From Rhodobacterales bacterium (GTDB lineage: Bacteria; Pseudomonadota; Alphaproteobacteria; Rhodobacterales; Rhodobacteraceae), in NCBI GenBank assembly GCA_002746935.1, contig PDRW01000039.1, positions 1-64,000 on the forward strand: DNA of 64,000 nucleotides, in the 5' to 3' direction. This document shows, piece by piece, positions 25,840-34,868 of this stretch. Each line of letters begins with the position of its first letter. The first letter of the stretch is position 1. The translations under genes were made by a program, and so were the position numbers. The notes below the pieces were generated by a model. It was not told the origin of the DNA and searched no databases. It saw only the letters and a list, made by a program, of their open reading frames with translations.

Positions 25840-27221
25840 AGCGCCAGAAGCTCCGGAAGGGCGTCAAGCAGCGCGCGTGCGCCCTGGCCAACGCCGCCTT
25901 TGGGGCGCGCCGGAGCGGCATCAGGCTGCCAGCCGTAGATGTCGAAATGCATGTAGCGCGGGCTTCGGGTCACGAAGCGTTTGAGAAACAGCGCCGCGGT
26001 GATCGACCCGGCCATGCCGCCCGCGGGGGCATTGTCGAGATCGGCAATCGCGGGCTCGATCTTCGCTTCATAGGGCGCCCAGAAGGGCATCTCCCAGACC
26101 GGATCGGCGACCCGTTTCGCCGCACGCTTCACGGCTTCGGCATCCGCCGCTTCGGTGGCATAGAACGGCACGAGGTCGGGGCCGACGGCCACCCGCGCCG
26201 CGCCGGTGAGCGTCGCCATCGACACCACGAGGTCCGGCGTTTCCTCATCGCCCAGCGCCAGCGCGTCGGCCAGCACCAGACGGCCCTCGGCATCGGTATT
26301 GTTGACCTCGACGCTGAGCCCCTTGCGGCTGGTGAGCACATCGCCCGGCCGCATCGCATTGCCGCTGACGCTGTTTTCCACCGCCGGGATCAGCACCCGG
26401 AGCCGCAGCGGCAGGCCCAGCGCCATGATCGAGCGCGCGAGCCCGAGAAGGGTCGCCGCACCGCCCATGTCCTTCTTCATCAGCCCCATCGACGCGCCGG
26501 GCTTGAGGTTGAGCCCGCCGGTGTCGAAGCAGACCCCCTTGCCGACAAGCGTCAGCGCCGGGCCGGTCTCGCCCCAACGCAGGTCGATCAGCCGCGGCGC
26601 CCGGGTCGAGGCGCGCCCGACCGCGTGCACCATGGGGAAGCCTTCCGACAGCAGATCGTCGCCCAGCGTCACCCCGATGCTGGCGCCGAACTCGCCCGCC
26701 AGCGCCTGGGCGGCGTCTTCAAGCTCATGCGGGCCCATGTCGGCCGATGAGGTGTTGATCAGGTCGCGGGTCAGCGCCTCGCTGGCGGCGATGGTCTCGA
26801 GGCGGGCGGCATCGACGCCATCGGGCGCGATCAGCTCGGCCTTCGGCGCCGTGCCCGCCTTGTAACGGGTGAAGCGGTAGCCGGCGAGCAGCCAGCCGAG
26901 GGCAAACTCCTCGAGCACCGCGCCTTCGGGCCCGGTGATCAGCCGGTAGGTTCCCGCGGGCAACCTGGTCCGGATGCCGGCGGCACCGAACCGGTTGCGG
27001 GCGCGGGTTTCATCGGTGCCGAGCCCGCCCAGAGCCACGGCCGGGGCACCGTCCGGCCCCGGCAGCACCAGCGCGCTCCCGAGCCTGCCCTTGAAGCCCG
27101 CGCTTTCGAGCCAGCTGCGCTGGGCGGGCTCAAGCTCCCCGGCCAGCGCGCCGACCCCGGATTCGTCGACAAGGATGAGCGGCAGGGCTTCGGCCCCGGA
27201 AGGTGCGAATGTAAGCGGCAT
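25836..27221 (-). CDS. M17 leucyl aminopeptidase family protein
   Basis: The 461-residue zinc/manganese exopeptidase carries the M17 motifs GKGVCFDTGGLNLKP (metal lysine and aspartate), KKDMGGAA and the signature NTDAEGRLVLADAL. It removes N-terminal residues from peptides; next to NlpC/P60 and near a dipeptide epimerase, its likely substrates include murein-derived Ala-Glu dipeptides. I choose ATG 27221, which puts a GGAG site nine bases upstream; ATG 27227 (MPMPL) is two codons longer. The stop overlaps the NlpC/P60 start. The gene order makes it promoter-proximal in a two-gene operon. Confidence 0.9.
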   Translation of the reverse strand: MPLTFAPSGAEALPLILVDESGVGALAGELEPAQRSWLESAGFKGRLGSALVLPGPDGAPAVALGGLGTDETRARNRFGAAGIRTRLPAGTYRLITGPEGAVLEEFALGWLLAGYRFTRYKAGTAPKAELIAPDGVDAARLETIAASEALTRDLINTSSADMGPHELEDAAQALAGEFGASIGVTLGDDLLSEGFPMVHAVGRASTRAPRLIDLRWGETGPALTLVGKGVCFDTGGLNLKPGASMGLMKKDMGGAATLLGLARSIMALGLPLRLRVLIPAVENSVSGNAMRPGDVLTSRKGLSVEVNNTDAEGRLVLADALALGDEETPDLVVSMATLTGAARVAVGPDLVPFYATEAADAEAVKRAAKRVADPVWEMPFWAPYEAKIEPAIADLDNAPAGGMAGSITAALFLKRFVTRSPRYMHFDIYGWQPDAAPARPKGGVGQGARALLDALPELLAL

Positions 27222-27297
27222 GGGCATCGTCTCCGTCTGGATATGCGGCCAGCCTACAGGCCCGTTCGCCGGGGGCAAGCCCATGCGCCCGGTCTGA

Positions 27298-27678
27298 TCA
27301 GACACTCATGTCCTGCAAATCCCAGAACGCTGCCAGCGAGCATTCGCCGATGCGTTCGAGCCGCGCCATGGCGGCGCCGAAGGCCGCCGCATCATGGCTC
27401 GATGACAGCTCCAGCACATCGCGCCCGACGCGGGCGAGCGTGGTCATGCCGATCTGCTGCGCCACCGCGATCAGGCCCCGCACCGAAAGGCGGAGATCGT
27501 CAAGCCGGCCCTCACGGTATTCCCTGTCCCCCCGCGACAGCGCAACGGCAAGGTCTTCCAACGCCTGGCTCACAACCTTGTCCGCACCGATCGCGCCCAG
27601 GCTCTGGTAGAGTACATCGAGTTGCGACCGGTCGAGACGGATGGAATCTTCATATTTCAGTTCGAGAACGGCGGTCAC
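27298..27678 (-). CDS. Hypothetical small alpha-helical protein
   Basis: A 126-residue, mostly helical protein with several paired helices (IRLDRSQLDVLYQSLGAIGADKVV; DLRLSVRGLIAVAQQIGMTTLARVGRDVL). The shape recalls histidine phosphotransfer domains, but the expected His-Lys phosphorylation site is not clear, so I leave the function open. It is divergent from the carbonic anhydrase gene at 27887 and lies upstream of the M17 gene on the same strand with a 77-bp gap. Confidence 0.6.
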   Translation of the reverse strand: MTAVLELKYEDSIRLDRSQLDVLYQSLGAIGADKVVSQALEDLAVALSRGDREYREGRLDDLRLSVRGLIAVAQQIGMTTLARVGRDVLELSSSHDAAAFGAAMARLERIGECSLAAFWDLQDMSV

Positions 27679-27886
27679 TGTTCCACCCCTTCATTCCCCA
27701 TTTTCCCACACCGGCACCCTGCCACCAGCGTCTCAAGAAAACGTTTCCATGCAAGCGGGAAATCCTTTGCATTTCTTTCGAATTTCGCACGAAAACGCCT
27801 TGCCGCACCCGGCAGACGCAAACCCGCGCTTCAAACATGGCGCGGTTCGGCCTAGAACGCCCGAAACGATCCAACAGAGGTGCCCC

Positions 27887-28546
27887 ATGCCCATTGCCCA
27901 GCCACTTCCCGCCAGCCTTGCCAAGCGGCATCTCGCCTGGAAAGCCGGGCGATCGTCCGAAGCCAAGGCCCGCATGAGCGCGCTTGCCGGCGCCCAGAAC
28001 CCGGCGGCGATGGTGATTTCCTGCTGCGATTCCCGGGTGATCCCGACCAATCTGTTCGGCCTGGCGGAGGACGATTTCTTCGTGCAGCGCAGTGTTGCCA
28101 ACCTGGTGCCGCCTTTCGGCGCGGGCGGACCGGAGCAGGGCACGGCGGCTGCGGTGCAATTTGCGCTGACGGCGCTCAAGGTGCCGCATCTGATCGTCAT
28201 GGGGCATTCGAATTGCGGCGGGGTGCACGGTTATCACAGGATTGCCACCGGCAAGGCCCCGGAACTTGCCGACAGTACCAATTTCGTTGGCCGCTGGATC
28301 AGGCATCTCGCCCCCGCTTACGAAAAGCTGCGCGCGACATGCTCGGGCGATGCCTGCGCCGATGCGCTGGAAAAGGAAGGCGTGAAGATGTCGCTCGACA
28401 ATCTGATGAGCTTTGACTTCGTGCGCGAGGCGGTCGAGGCCGGACGGCTCACCCTGCACGGGCTCTGGAACGACATCGGCAAGGGCGATCTGTGGTGGTA
28501 TGATGCAGAGGCCGACGCGTTCAGGCTGATCGAGGCGGCTCGCTGA
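27887..28546 (+). CDS. Beta-carbonic anhydrase
   Basis: The 219-residue enzyme hydrates CO2 to bicarbonate, and shows the beta-class zinc ligands: Cys and Asp in CCDSR (about 45-49) and His-x2-Cys in GHSNCGG (about 105-111). LVPPFG, EQGTAAAVQFAL and ERVNVV-like helices are as expected. ATG 27887 has an AGAGG site eight bases upstream; the frame extends to 27641, but that region lies in the divergent promoter zone. Bicarbonate feeds acetyl-CoA carboxylase and other carboxylases. Confidence 0.93.
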   Translation: MPIAQPLPASLAKRHLAWKAGRSSEAKARMSALAGAQNPAAMVISCCDSRVIPTNLFGLAEDDFFVQRSVANLVPPFGAGGPEQGTAAAVQFALTALKVPHLIVMGHSNCGGVHGYHRIATGKAPELADSTNFVGRWIRHLAPAYEKLRATCSGDACADALEKEGVKMSLDNLMSFDFVREAVEAGRLTLHGLWNDIGKGDLWWYDAEADAFRLIEAAR

Positions 28547-28757
28547 AGCTTTCGGCACGATAACGGCTGACCATGAGCCTTTCCGACCAGTGATCTTCCG
28601 CCAGCCCCGCCTTGCGCCTGAGCTGTTCCAGAAAGGCGCGGGGTTCCGGCAGGCTGTCCCAGATCATCGGCAGGAAGGTGGCGCAGCGGGGTCCGTCGGT
28701 GAGGATCAGCCCGTCTTCGCCGGGGCGGAGCTGGGCGAGAAGGTCGGCCCCACCGCT
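28521..28757 (-). pseudogene. C-terminal fragment of an AMMECR1-domain protein
   Basis: Reading leftwards, the frame ends with RPGEDGLILTDGPRC, FLPMIWDSLPEPRAFLEQL and AGLAEDHWSERLMVSRYRAESF. These match my memory of the C-terminal part of AMMECR1/AmmeMemoRadiSam system protein A. Nothing of the N-terminal part is found upstream, where the sequence switches abruptly (near 28757) to an IS110-like transposase start. The gene therefore appears truncated. Its 3' end overlaps the last 26 bases of the carbonic anhydrase gene. Confidence 0.65.
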
Positions 28758-28985
28758 GAAGCATCCGACCTTTAACCAGATGAGACCGTGACAACCGCTT
28801 GCGAAACCCAACCGAGCCGTCCGAACACGCCCCGTGAAGTTGAAAAACCTGCTTTGCAAGGTCGATACCGACAATGCCAACTTCGGACATGGATGCCTCC
28901 CTATTGCTGTTGGTCATAGCCAACATGGCACATTGCGATGCCGTTGAGTGGGGGCATCCACTCCATCAGGTTTTTTGCATAACGC
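28758..28985 (-). mobile_element. IS110-family insertion sequence remnant (left end and transposase start)
   Basis: From ATG 28890 leftwards the frame reads MSEVGIVGIDLAKQVFQLHG then RKRLSRSHLV, the N-terminus of an IS110/IS116-family DEDD transposase with its first catalytic Asp (GIDLAK). It stops after about 43 residues, at 28761, where it runs into the AMMECR1 fragment. Upstream, 28891-28985 probably contains the non-coding left end: a GAGTGG-GGGCAT-CCACTC hairpin (28946-28963), an overlapping GATGCC...GGCATC alternative, and a T6 run. The 3' nine tenths of the element is gone. Confidence 0.65.
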
Positions 28986-29179
28986 TCCAGGCCGGGATTG
29001 ACGGGCTGTTGACAGGGCTGATGGCCGGTGGCGGCATCGGCCTGTTCATGATCGGCTCGTGGATCATGATGAACAACGCCTGTGGCAATCGTCCGTTCAG
29101 GCTGACGCGGGTCGACTGCGGCCATGCCACCATGGGTTGCGCCATCATTGGCGTGATCCTGATCTTGGTCTTGTTCTGA
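28985..29179 (+). pseudogene. C-terminal fragment of a DUF1761-like membrane protein
   Basis: The frame from about 28985 to 29179 encodes GIDGLLTGLMAGGGIGLFMI, NNACGNRPFRL and GCAIIGVILILVLF. This resembles the last two helices of DUF1761-type membrane proteins. Its 5' part lies in the IS110 left end, where the frame continues by chance without family similarity. It is probably the truncated remains of a gene cut by the same event that removed the AMMECR1 gene's start. Confidence 0.5.
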
Positions 29180-29185
29180 TACGAA

Positions 29186-29218
29186 AAGGAGGGTTCCGCC
29201 CGGACCGGAACCCTCCTT
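29186..29218. terminator. Perfect 13-bp hairpin after the DUF1761 fragment
   Basis: AAGGAGGGTTCCG and CGGAACCCTCCTT pair perfectly around a 7-base loop. Read leftwards, it is followed by TTTT, so it can act as a terminator on the minus strand, and it may be bidirectional. Confidence 0.6.
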
Positions 29219-29367
29219 CCACCCCACGTGCTCCCTCAGCACCACACGTGTCTCTTGAAAAAGGTCCGGCCGTCCTGGCCACATCGGAACCATAGGCGAA
29301 ACAGGGGTGCGCCGCAATCATGAAATGCTGAGCCCTTTGAATCGCCGGGCGCACCGCGTATCGGGGG

Positions 29368-29709
29368 TCAGCCGTAGACGCTTTCCTTGTGGAAGTGTCT
29401 GGTGAGCAGGTAATAGACCACGGGGCGGTATTTGTTGCGCTCCGAGCGGCCGTAAGTCTCCATCACCGAATTGATCGCGTCCATCAGTTCCGGCCCGTCG
29501 GCGAGGCCCAGCTTCTTCATCAGGAAATTGGTCTTCACCAGCTCCAGTTCACTCGCCTGGCTGGCCGCGACCGTCCCGGCGTCGGCATTGTAGATCGACG
29601 GTCCGCAACCGATGGTGACCTTGGTGAGCAGGTCCATATCCGGCTCGACACCGCATTTGTTCTTCAGGTCATCGGCGTATCTGGCGATGAGGTCGTCTCT
29701 CTTTCCCAT
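29368..29709 (-). CDS. DUF2853 family protein
   Basis: The 113-residue, soluble protein matches DUF2853, a small conserved family of unknown function: [38 protein letters not shown] and [11 protein letters not shown] are diagnostic. All-helical fold expected. It faces the IS110 scar and is divergent from trpB across a 191-bp region. The start at 29709 has AGGGAGA seven bases upstream. Confidence 0.88.
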   Translation of the reverse strand: MGKRDDLIARYADDLKNKCGVEPDMDLLTKVTIGCGPSIYNADAGTVAASQASELELVKTNFLMKKLGLADGPELMDAINSVMETYGRSERNKYRPVVYYLLTRHFHKESVYG

Positions 29710-29900
29710 GTGAAATCTCCCTCTGGGTTACGGTTTCATGCCACTTTGGAAACAAGCCTACCGCACCCGCGAATCGCCGACAAAGGAAAAGTAGAGGGTA
29801 CTTTTCCCCGTCAATCGGGAGCATTCCCGGCCAACATGCTTGCCCGGACGGGAAAAACCTTTCAATCCTTGCCCTGGACCCAACAAGAAGGACCAGCCCC

Positions 29901-31106
29901 GTGAGCTATCTCAAATCCCACCCCACCCGCGACGGCTATTTCGGCGAGTATGGCGGCGCGATGCTGCCGCCGCCGCTGGAACCGCATTTCAGGGACATCC
30001 GCGAAAGCTATGAGCGGATTTCCAAGTCGTCGGATTTCATCGCCGAGCTGCGCCATATCCGCAAGCATTTCCAGGGCCGTCCGACCCCGGTGAGCTATCT
30101 GCGCAACCTCTCCGACCTCGTCGGCGGCGCCCGGATCTATGCCAAACGCGAAGACCTCAACCACACCGGCGCCCACAAGCTCAACCATTGCATGGGCGAG
30201 GGGCTGCTCGCCAAGTTCATGGGCAAGAAGAAGCTCATGGCCGAGACGGGTGCCGGCCAGCATGGTGTGGCGCTGGCCACCGCGGCGGCCTATTTCGGGC
30301 TGGAGTGCGAGATCCACATGGGTGAGATCGACATCGAGAAGGAAGCGCCGAACGTCACCCGCATGAAGCTGCTCGGCGCGAAGGTCGTGCCGGTGGGCTT
30401 CGGCGGCCGGTCGCTGAAAGAGGCGGTCGACAGCGCCTTTGCTTCCTATGTTGAACAGGCCGACACCGCGCTCTTTGCCATCGGCTCGGTGGTAGGCCCG
30501 CACCCGTTCCCGATGATGGTGCGGGATTTCCAGCACATCATCGGCATCGAGGCGCGTGAGCAATTCTTCGACATGACCGGCGAGTTGCCCGATCTGGTTG
30601 GCGCCTGCGTCGGCGGCGGGTCCAACGCCATGGGGCTGTTCTCCGGTTTCCTCGACGAAGAAGAGGTCGCGCTTTACGGTGTCGAGCCGCTGGGCACCTC
30701 TTCGAAGCTCGGCCACCATGCCGCGACCATCACCTTCGGCGAAGATGGCGACATTCATGGTTTCCGCACCCTCGTGCTGAAGGACGAAAATGGCGAACCC
30801 GCGCCGGTGCATACCGTGGCTTCCGGCCTCGACTATCCCGGCGTCGGCCCGGAACATGCCTATCTGCACAAGACCGGCAAGGTGAATTACACCGCGGCCG
30901 ACGACAAGGAAGCGCTCGACGCCTTCTACAAGCTGTCGCGCCACGAAGGCATCATCCCGGCGCTGGAAAGTGCCCATGCGGTGGCCTGGGCAATGCGCGA
31001 AGCGCCGAAGAACCCCGGCAAGTCGATCCTCATCAACCTCTCGGGGCGCGGGGACAAGGACATCGACTATGTGACCGAGACCTTCGGCTTCGGCAACGAG
31101 GGCTGA
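29901..31106 (+). CDS. trpB: Tryptophan synthase beta-chain-like protein, divergent
   Basis: This 401-residue PLP enzyme is TrpB-like: the Schiff-base lysine is in HTGAHKLN (about 91-98), the catalytic glutamate in [11 protein letters not shown], the phosphate loop is GGGSNAMG, and [12 protein letters not shown] is conserved. It catalyses indole plus serine to tryptophan. The sequence differs from the canonical alphaproteobacterial TrpB I remember (which has HKINNVLGQ where this has HKLNHCMGE, and an N-terminus around FGGRFVSETLMP). No trpA or trpF is adjacent, so this may be a second, stand-alone form. The start is GTG with AAGGA about nine bases upstream. Confidence 0.87.
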   Translation: MSYLKSHPTRDGYFGEYGGAMLPPPLEPHFRDIRESYERISKSSDFIAELRHIRKHFQGRPTPVSYLRNLSDLVGGARIYAKREDLNHTGAHKLNHCMGEGLLAKFMGKKKLMAETGAGQHGVALATAAAYFGLECEIHMGEIDIEKEAPNVTRMKLLGAKVVPVGFGGRSLKEAVDSAFASYVEQADTALFAIGSVVGPHPFPMMVRDFQHIIGIEAREQFFDMTGELPDLVGACVGGGSNAMGLFSGFLDEEEVALYGVEPLGTSSKLGHHAATITFGEDGDIHGFRTLVLKDENGEPAPVHTVASGLDYPGVGPEHAYLHKTGKVNYTAADDKEALDAFYKLSRHEGIIPALESAHAVAWAMREAPKNPGKSILINLSGRGDKDIDYVTETFGFGNEG

Positions 31107-31184
31107 CGGGGGCTGATGGCTGTGCCGGAAGAGGGTTGGCTGTGACCCTTTTCCGGCCGTTTCAGCTCTGGCGGCATTTTCATC

Positions 31185-32156
31185 ATGAGTGTTTCCCGCT
31201 TGTCTCTGGCGCTTTCAACCGGCGCTCCCGATCTGTCCGACGGGCGGATCGCGGTGTTCGGCCCGCCGCCGGGCTACGATCTTTCCGCTCTGCCACGCGC
31301 GCGCCTGACACTCGTCAGCCACGATGCCGTGGCCACGGCGCAGTGGCAGGCGGCGGGCTACGAGACCGTCCGAACCCCGCAAGGGCGCTTCGCCGCCGCG
31401 CTGGTGGTCCTGCCCCGCGCGCGCGACGCCCAGAAGGCGTTGATCAGCGAAGCGGCGGCGCTTGCGCCCCTGGTGCTGGTGGACGGACAGAAGACCGACG
31501 GGGTCGATGCAACGCTCAAGGCGGTGAAACGCCTTGTGCCGCTGGCCGGGAGCCTGTCCAAGGCCCATGGCAAGCTGTTCTGGATCGAAGACGCCCGCTT
31601 TCCCGACTGGACGGCGCGCCCCCGTGAGATCGGCGGTTTCATCACCCGGCCCGGGGTGTTTTCCGCCGACGGGCCCGACAAGGGCTCGCTCGCGCTGGTC
31701 GAGGCCCTGCCGGGGCTCAGCGGCCGGGTGGCCGACCTCGGGACCGGATGGGGCTTTCTCGCCCGGCATATCCTCGCAAGCGGCACGGTGACGGAGCTGC
31801 ATCTTGTCGAGACCGACGCCATTGCCCTCGACTGTGCCCGGGCGAACCTCCCCGACCCCCGCGCGCGGTTTCACTGGGCCGACGCCACCTGCTGGCACCC
31901 GCCCGCGCGCTTCGATGCGGTGGTGTCGAACCCGCCGTTCCATATCGGCCGCGCCGGTGACCCGGGGCTCGGCCGGGCCTTCATCACCGCCGCCGCGCGG
32001 ATGCTCGCACCTTCCGGCAGCTTCTGGATGGTCGCGAACCGGCATCTGCCTTATGAGGCGGCGCTGGGCACCGCCTTTGCCGAGGTCAGCGAGACCGGTG
32101 GAAACGGCGGCTTCAAGGTGATCCATGCCCGCAAACCCCGGCAGAAGCCGGGCTGA
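31185..32156 (+). CDS. rsmC: RsmC-like class I SAM methyltransferase
   Basis: The 323-residue protein has the two-domain layout of RsmC, the 16S rRNA G1207 N2-methyltransferase: a degenerate N-terminal methyltransferase fold (about 1-150) and a catalytic domain with GRVADLGTGWGFLARHIL (SAM motif) and the N-P-P-F motif SNPPFHIGRAG, typical of N-methylation of guanine. The late HLPYEAALGTAF and FKVIHARK also match. It is 78 bases after trpB on the same strand. RlmG is the main alternative. Confidence 0.85.
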   Translation: MSVSRLSLALSTGAPDLSDGRIAVFGPPPGYDLSALPRARLTLVSHDAVATAQWQAAGYETVRTPQGRFAAALVVLPRARDAQKALISEAAALAPLVLVDGQKTDGVDATLKAVKRLVPLAGSLSKAHGKLFWIEDARFPDWTARPREIGGFITRPGVFSADGPDKGSLALVEALPGLSGRVADLGTGWGFLARHILASGTVTELHLVETDAIALDCARANLPDPRARFHWADATCWHPPARFDAVVSNPPFHIGRAGDPGLGRAFITAAARMLAPSGSFWMVANRHLPYEAALGTAFAEVSETGGNGGFKVIHARKPRQKPG

Positions 32157-32338
32157 GGCCGCAAAGGGCAATACGCACCCCTCAGGGGCATGGTTGCCCC
32201 CGGCCAGCCCGCACAACCCCCGGGCGAAACCCCGTGCAAAGGCCACACTCCCCGACCAAACCGCCCCGGGCCGCGGCAATGGGCTTCACATCGCCCGCCA
32301 CGGGCATAGGCTCGGCAAGAGGGAATCAGGAGAGGCAA

Positions 32339-33172
32339 ATGTCTTTTTCGATCACCGGCAAGACGGCCATCGTCACCGGCGCCGCCAATGGCGTCGGCCT
32401 TGCCATCGCCCGGCATTTCGCGGCTCAGGGAGCAAATGTGGTCTGCGCCGATGCCGACGAGGCGAAGCTTATCGAAGAATTCGGCCGCAATCCGGAAACC
32501 AGCGACGGCGCCGAAGGTGAGGACCGCAACGTGCGGATCCATGCGGGTGATCTGCGCACCAAACTCACGATCACCAATCTGATCGCGGCGGCGGTGGATG
32601 CCTTCGACCGGGTGGATATTCTGGTCAACGCGTCGCGCCAGATGGTCGCCTCCGATCCGCTCGACATGAAGGACAAGACGGTCGAGACGCTGCTCGACCA
32701 GAACCTGATGACCGCGCTCAGGCTGTCGCAGGCGGTGGCGAAACGCTTCATTGCGCAAGGCGAGGCGGTGGCCGACGATTCCGCCGAACCGCTGGGCGCG
32801 ATCATCAACCTTTCGTCGATCGCTTCCAACCGCACCCAGCCCGGGCTGATGGCCTTTTCGATCGCCGCGGCAGCGCTGGAACAGGCCACCCGGGCGCTGG
32901 CGGTGGCACTGGCGCCCTACCGGATCCGGGTCAACGCCGTGAGCTTCGGCTCGGTGATGAGCGCGACCCTGCACGAGACCCTCCGCGAAGACCCGGCGCT
33001 GCGCGGCATGATCGTCGACGGCACCCCGCTCGGCCGCATCGCCGGCGCCTCGGAACTGGCCGAAACCGTGCGCTATCTCGCCTCCGACGGCTCCGGCTTC
33101 ATGACCGGACAGGTGCTGACGGTCGATGGCGGCCGCTGTCTGGTCGACGCCGTGGGCGCCCCCGCCCATTGA
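32339..33172 (+). CDS. SDR-family protein lacking the catalytic Tyr and Lys
   Basis: The 277-residue Rossmann protein has the SDR N-terminal cofactor motif ([12 protein letters not shown]) and a Ser in NLSSIAS. But the active-site Y-x3-K is replaced by F-x3-A ([11 protein letters not shown]), and the NNAG structural motif is ILVNASR. The C-terminal [36 protein letters not shown] is normal. It may therefore be a non-catalytic or altered-mechanism relative rather than a standard oxidoreductase. The start at 32339 follows AGGAGAGGCAA. A conserved hypothetical gene follows 37 bases later. Confidence 0.8.
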   Translation: MSFSITGKTAIVTGAANGVGLAIARHFAAQGANVVCADADEAKLIEEFGRNPETSDGAEGEDRNVRIHAGDLRTKLTITNLIAAAVDAFDRVDILVNASRQMVASDPLDMKDKTVETLLDQNLMTALRLSQAVAKRFIAQGEAVADDSAEPLGAIINLSSIASNRTQPGLMAFSIAAAALEQATRALAVALAPYRIRVNAVSFGSVMSATLHETLREDPALRGMIVDGTPLGRIAGASELAETVRYLASDGSGFMTGQVLTVDGGRCLVDAVGAPAH

Positions 33173-33209
33173 GCCACCGTCTTCCCCGCGCCCCGATGGA
33201 CCCGCGACC

Positions 33210-33716
33210 ATGACCGAGCACCAGATCATCGAGGTCGACGACCGGATGCAGCAGGGCTACGCCTACCGGCTCGAAGCCCCGATGGGCGCGGAATTCGATC
33301 CCGGCTTCGCACCCGCTTACAGCCCGGCGGAAATGCTCGCCATGGGGGTGTTCGAGGGCAAATATCTCAACGATTGCCGGGCCGAGTTTCCCGCCGACTG
33401 GTATGACGGGGCAAAACTGTCAGACCGCCCGGACCCGCGGCTCAATTTCTTCGGGGTAAAGTCGCGCCAGCCGCTGTCGGTCTGGCGGCAGAAGGGCTGG
33501 ATCATCGGCCCCGACCCGCGCGGCTGGTTCCAGTGGTATTGCCGCTACTACATGGGCCGCCGCCTGCCCGAAACCGACGCCGCCCAGATCAAACGCTGGC
33601 GCGCCTTCGCCCGGCACGCAGGACAAGTGCGGGCCAATTGCATGAGCGGCGATCTCTCCTGCCGCCCGCGCCAACGTCAGGCGCTGCTGCAATGGGCGCA
33701 TGACGCGATGATCTGA
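33210..33716 (+). CDS. Conserved hypothetical protein
   Basis: A 168-residue soluble protein rich in aromatic residues: [46 protein letters not shown] and a basic tail [30 protein letters not shown] recall similar proteins in many bacteria but know no function; the W-F-Q-W-Y-x-R-Y motif suggests a conserved core. The ATG at 33210 (MTEHQIIEV) is preferred; it lies 37 bases after the SDR gene and may be translated from the same transcript. It converges on hemE. Confidence 0.7.
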   Translation: MTEHQIIEVDDRMQQGYAYRLEAPMGAEFDPGFAPAYSPAEMLAMGVFEGKYLNDCRAEFPADWYDGAKLSDRPDPRLNFFGVKSRQPLSVWRQKGWIIGPDPRGWFQWYCRYYMGRRLPETDAAQIKRWRAFARHAGQVRANCMSGDLSCRPRQRQALLQWAHDAMI

Positions 33717-33742
33717 CATCAGCCGCACCCTCAGCCGCGCGG

Positions 33743-34768
33743 TCAGCCACGCACAGTGTCGATCATCAGCTGCACATTTTCCGGGTCGGCATCCGGGGTG
33801 ATGCCGTGGCCGAGGTTGAACACATGCGGCCCCTGACGAAACGCCTCCACCACCTCGCGGGTCGCCGCCACCAGCGCCGCGCCGCCGGTCACCATATGGC
33901 CCGGCGCGAGGTTGCCCTGAACGCAGCCGTCGACCTGCACCTTCTCCGCCGCCCAGACAGGCGACACCGAATTGTCGAGCGCCACGCAATCGGCGCCGGT
34001 GGCCCGGGCAAAGCCGATATAGCGCTCCCCCGCCTCGCGCGGAAAGGCGATCACCGGCAGGCCCGGGTGGCGCGTCTTGAGTTCGGAAATGATCCGCTTC
34101 GCGGGTTCCAGCGCGTAACGGGTGAAATCCTCACCCTTCAGCGATCCGGCCCAGCTGTCGAACAGCTTCACCACCTCGGCCCCGGCCTCCACCTGCATCG
34201 ACAGATAGTCAATGGTCGCCTCGGTGAGCCGCTCCATGAGCGCCTCGAACAGCGCCCGGTTTTCGGCCTTCAGCGCATGGGCCGGGCCCTGATCCTTCGT
34301 GCCCCGCCCGGCGATCATATAGGTCGCCACGGTCCAGGGCGCCCCGGCAAAGCCGATGAGTGTGGTCTCGTCGGGCAATTCGCGGGTGAGGATCCGCAAG
34401 GTCTCATAGACCGGCGCCAGATGGTCGTGGATCGCGCTTGCGGGCTTCAGCCTGTCGAAATCGCCCTGCCCGCTAATCGTCGACAGCCGCGGCCCCTCAC
34501 CGGTCACGAACCACAGATCCGCCCCCAGAGCCTGCGGCAGAAGCAGAATATCGGCAAAGAGAATCGCCGCGTCGAACCCGAAGCGGCGGATCGGTTGCAG
34601 CGTCACCTCGGCGGCCAGCTCCGGGTTGTAGCACAGGCTCAGGAAATCGCCTGCCTGTGCCCGGGTGGCGCGGTATTCCGGCAGGTAGCGGCCCGCCTGA
34701 CGCATCATCCAGATCGGCGGCACGGGAAGGGTTTCGCCCGCCAGGGCACGCAGGAGAAGTTTGGTCAT
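33743..34768 (-). CDS. hemE: Uroporphyrinogen decarboxylase
   Basis: The 341-residue HemE decarboxylates the four acetate side chains of uroporphyrinogen III to give coproporphyrinogen III. Signatures include [57 protein letters not shown] and [24 protein letters not shown] lies six bases before ATG 34768; the longer open frame upstream overlaps hemC and is rejected. The gene is divergent from hemC with about 100 bp between starts, a tetrapyrrole gene pair of two non-consecutive steps. Confidence 0.96.
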   Translation of the reverse strand: MTKLLLRALAGETLPVPPIWMMRQAGRYLPEYRATRAQAGDFLSLCYNPELAAEVTLQPIRRFGFDAAILFADILLLPQALGADLWFVTGEGPRLSTISGQGDFDRLKPASAIHDHLAPVYETLRILTRELPDETTLIGFAGAPWTVATYMIAGRGTKDQGPAHALKAENRALFEALMERLTEATIDYLSMQVEAGAEVVKLFDSWAGSLKGEDFTRYALEPAKRIISELKTRHPGLPVIAFPREAGERYIGFARATGADCVALDNSVSPVWAAEKVQVDGCVQGNLAPGHMVTGGAALVAATREVVEAFRQGPHVFNLGHGITPDADPENVQLMIDTVRG

Positions 34769-34868
34769 CGTCGGTCCTTTCGCTGGCATCTGGTTCCCAA
34801 GGCCGCCCCGCATTGTCAAGCGCGGGCGGCGTGGACAGACCCGTCCGCCAGGGGTAAACCTCCCTCCC

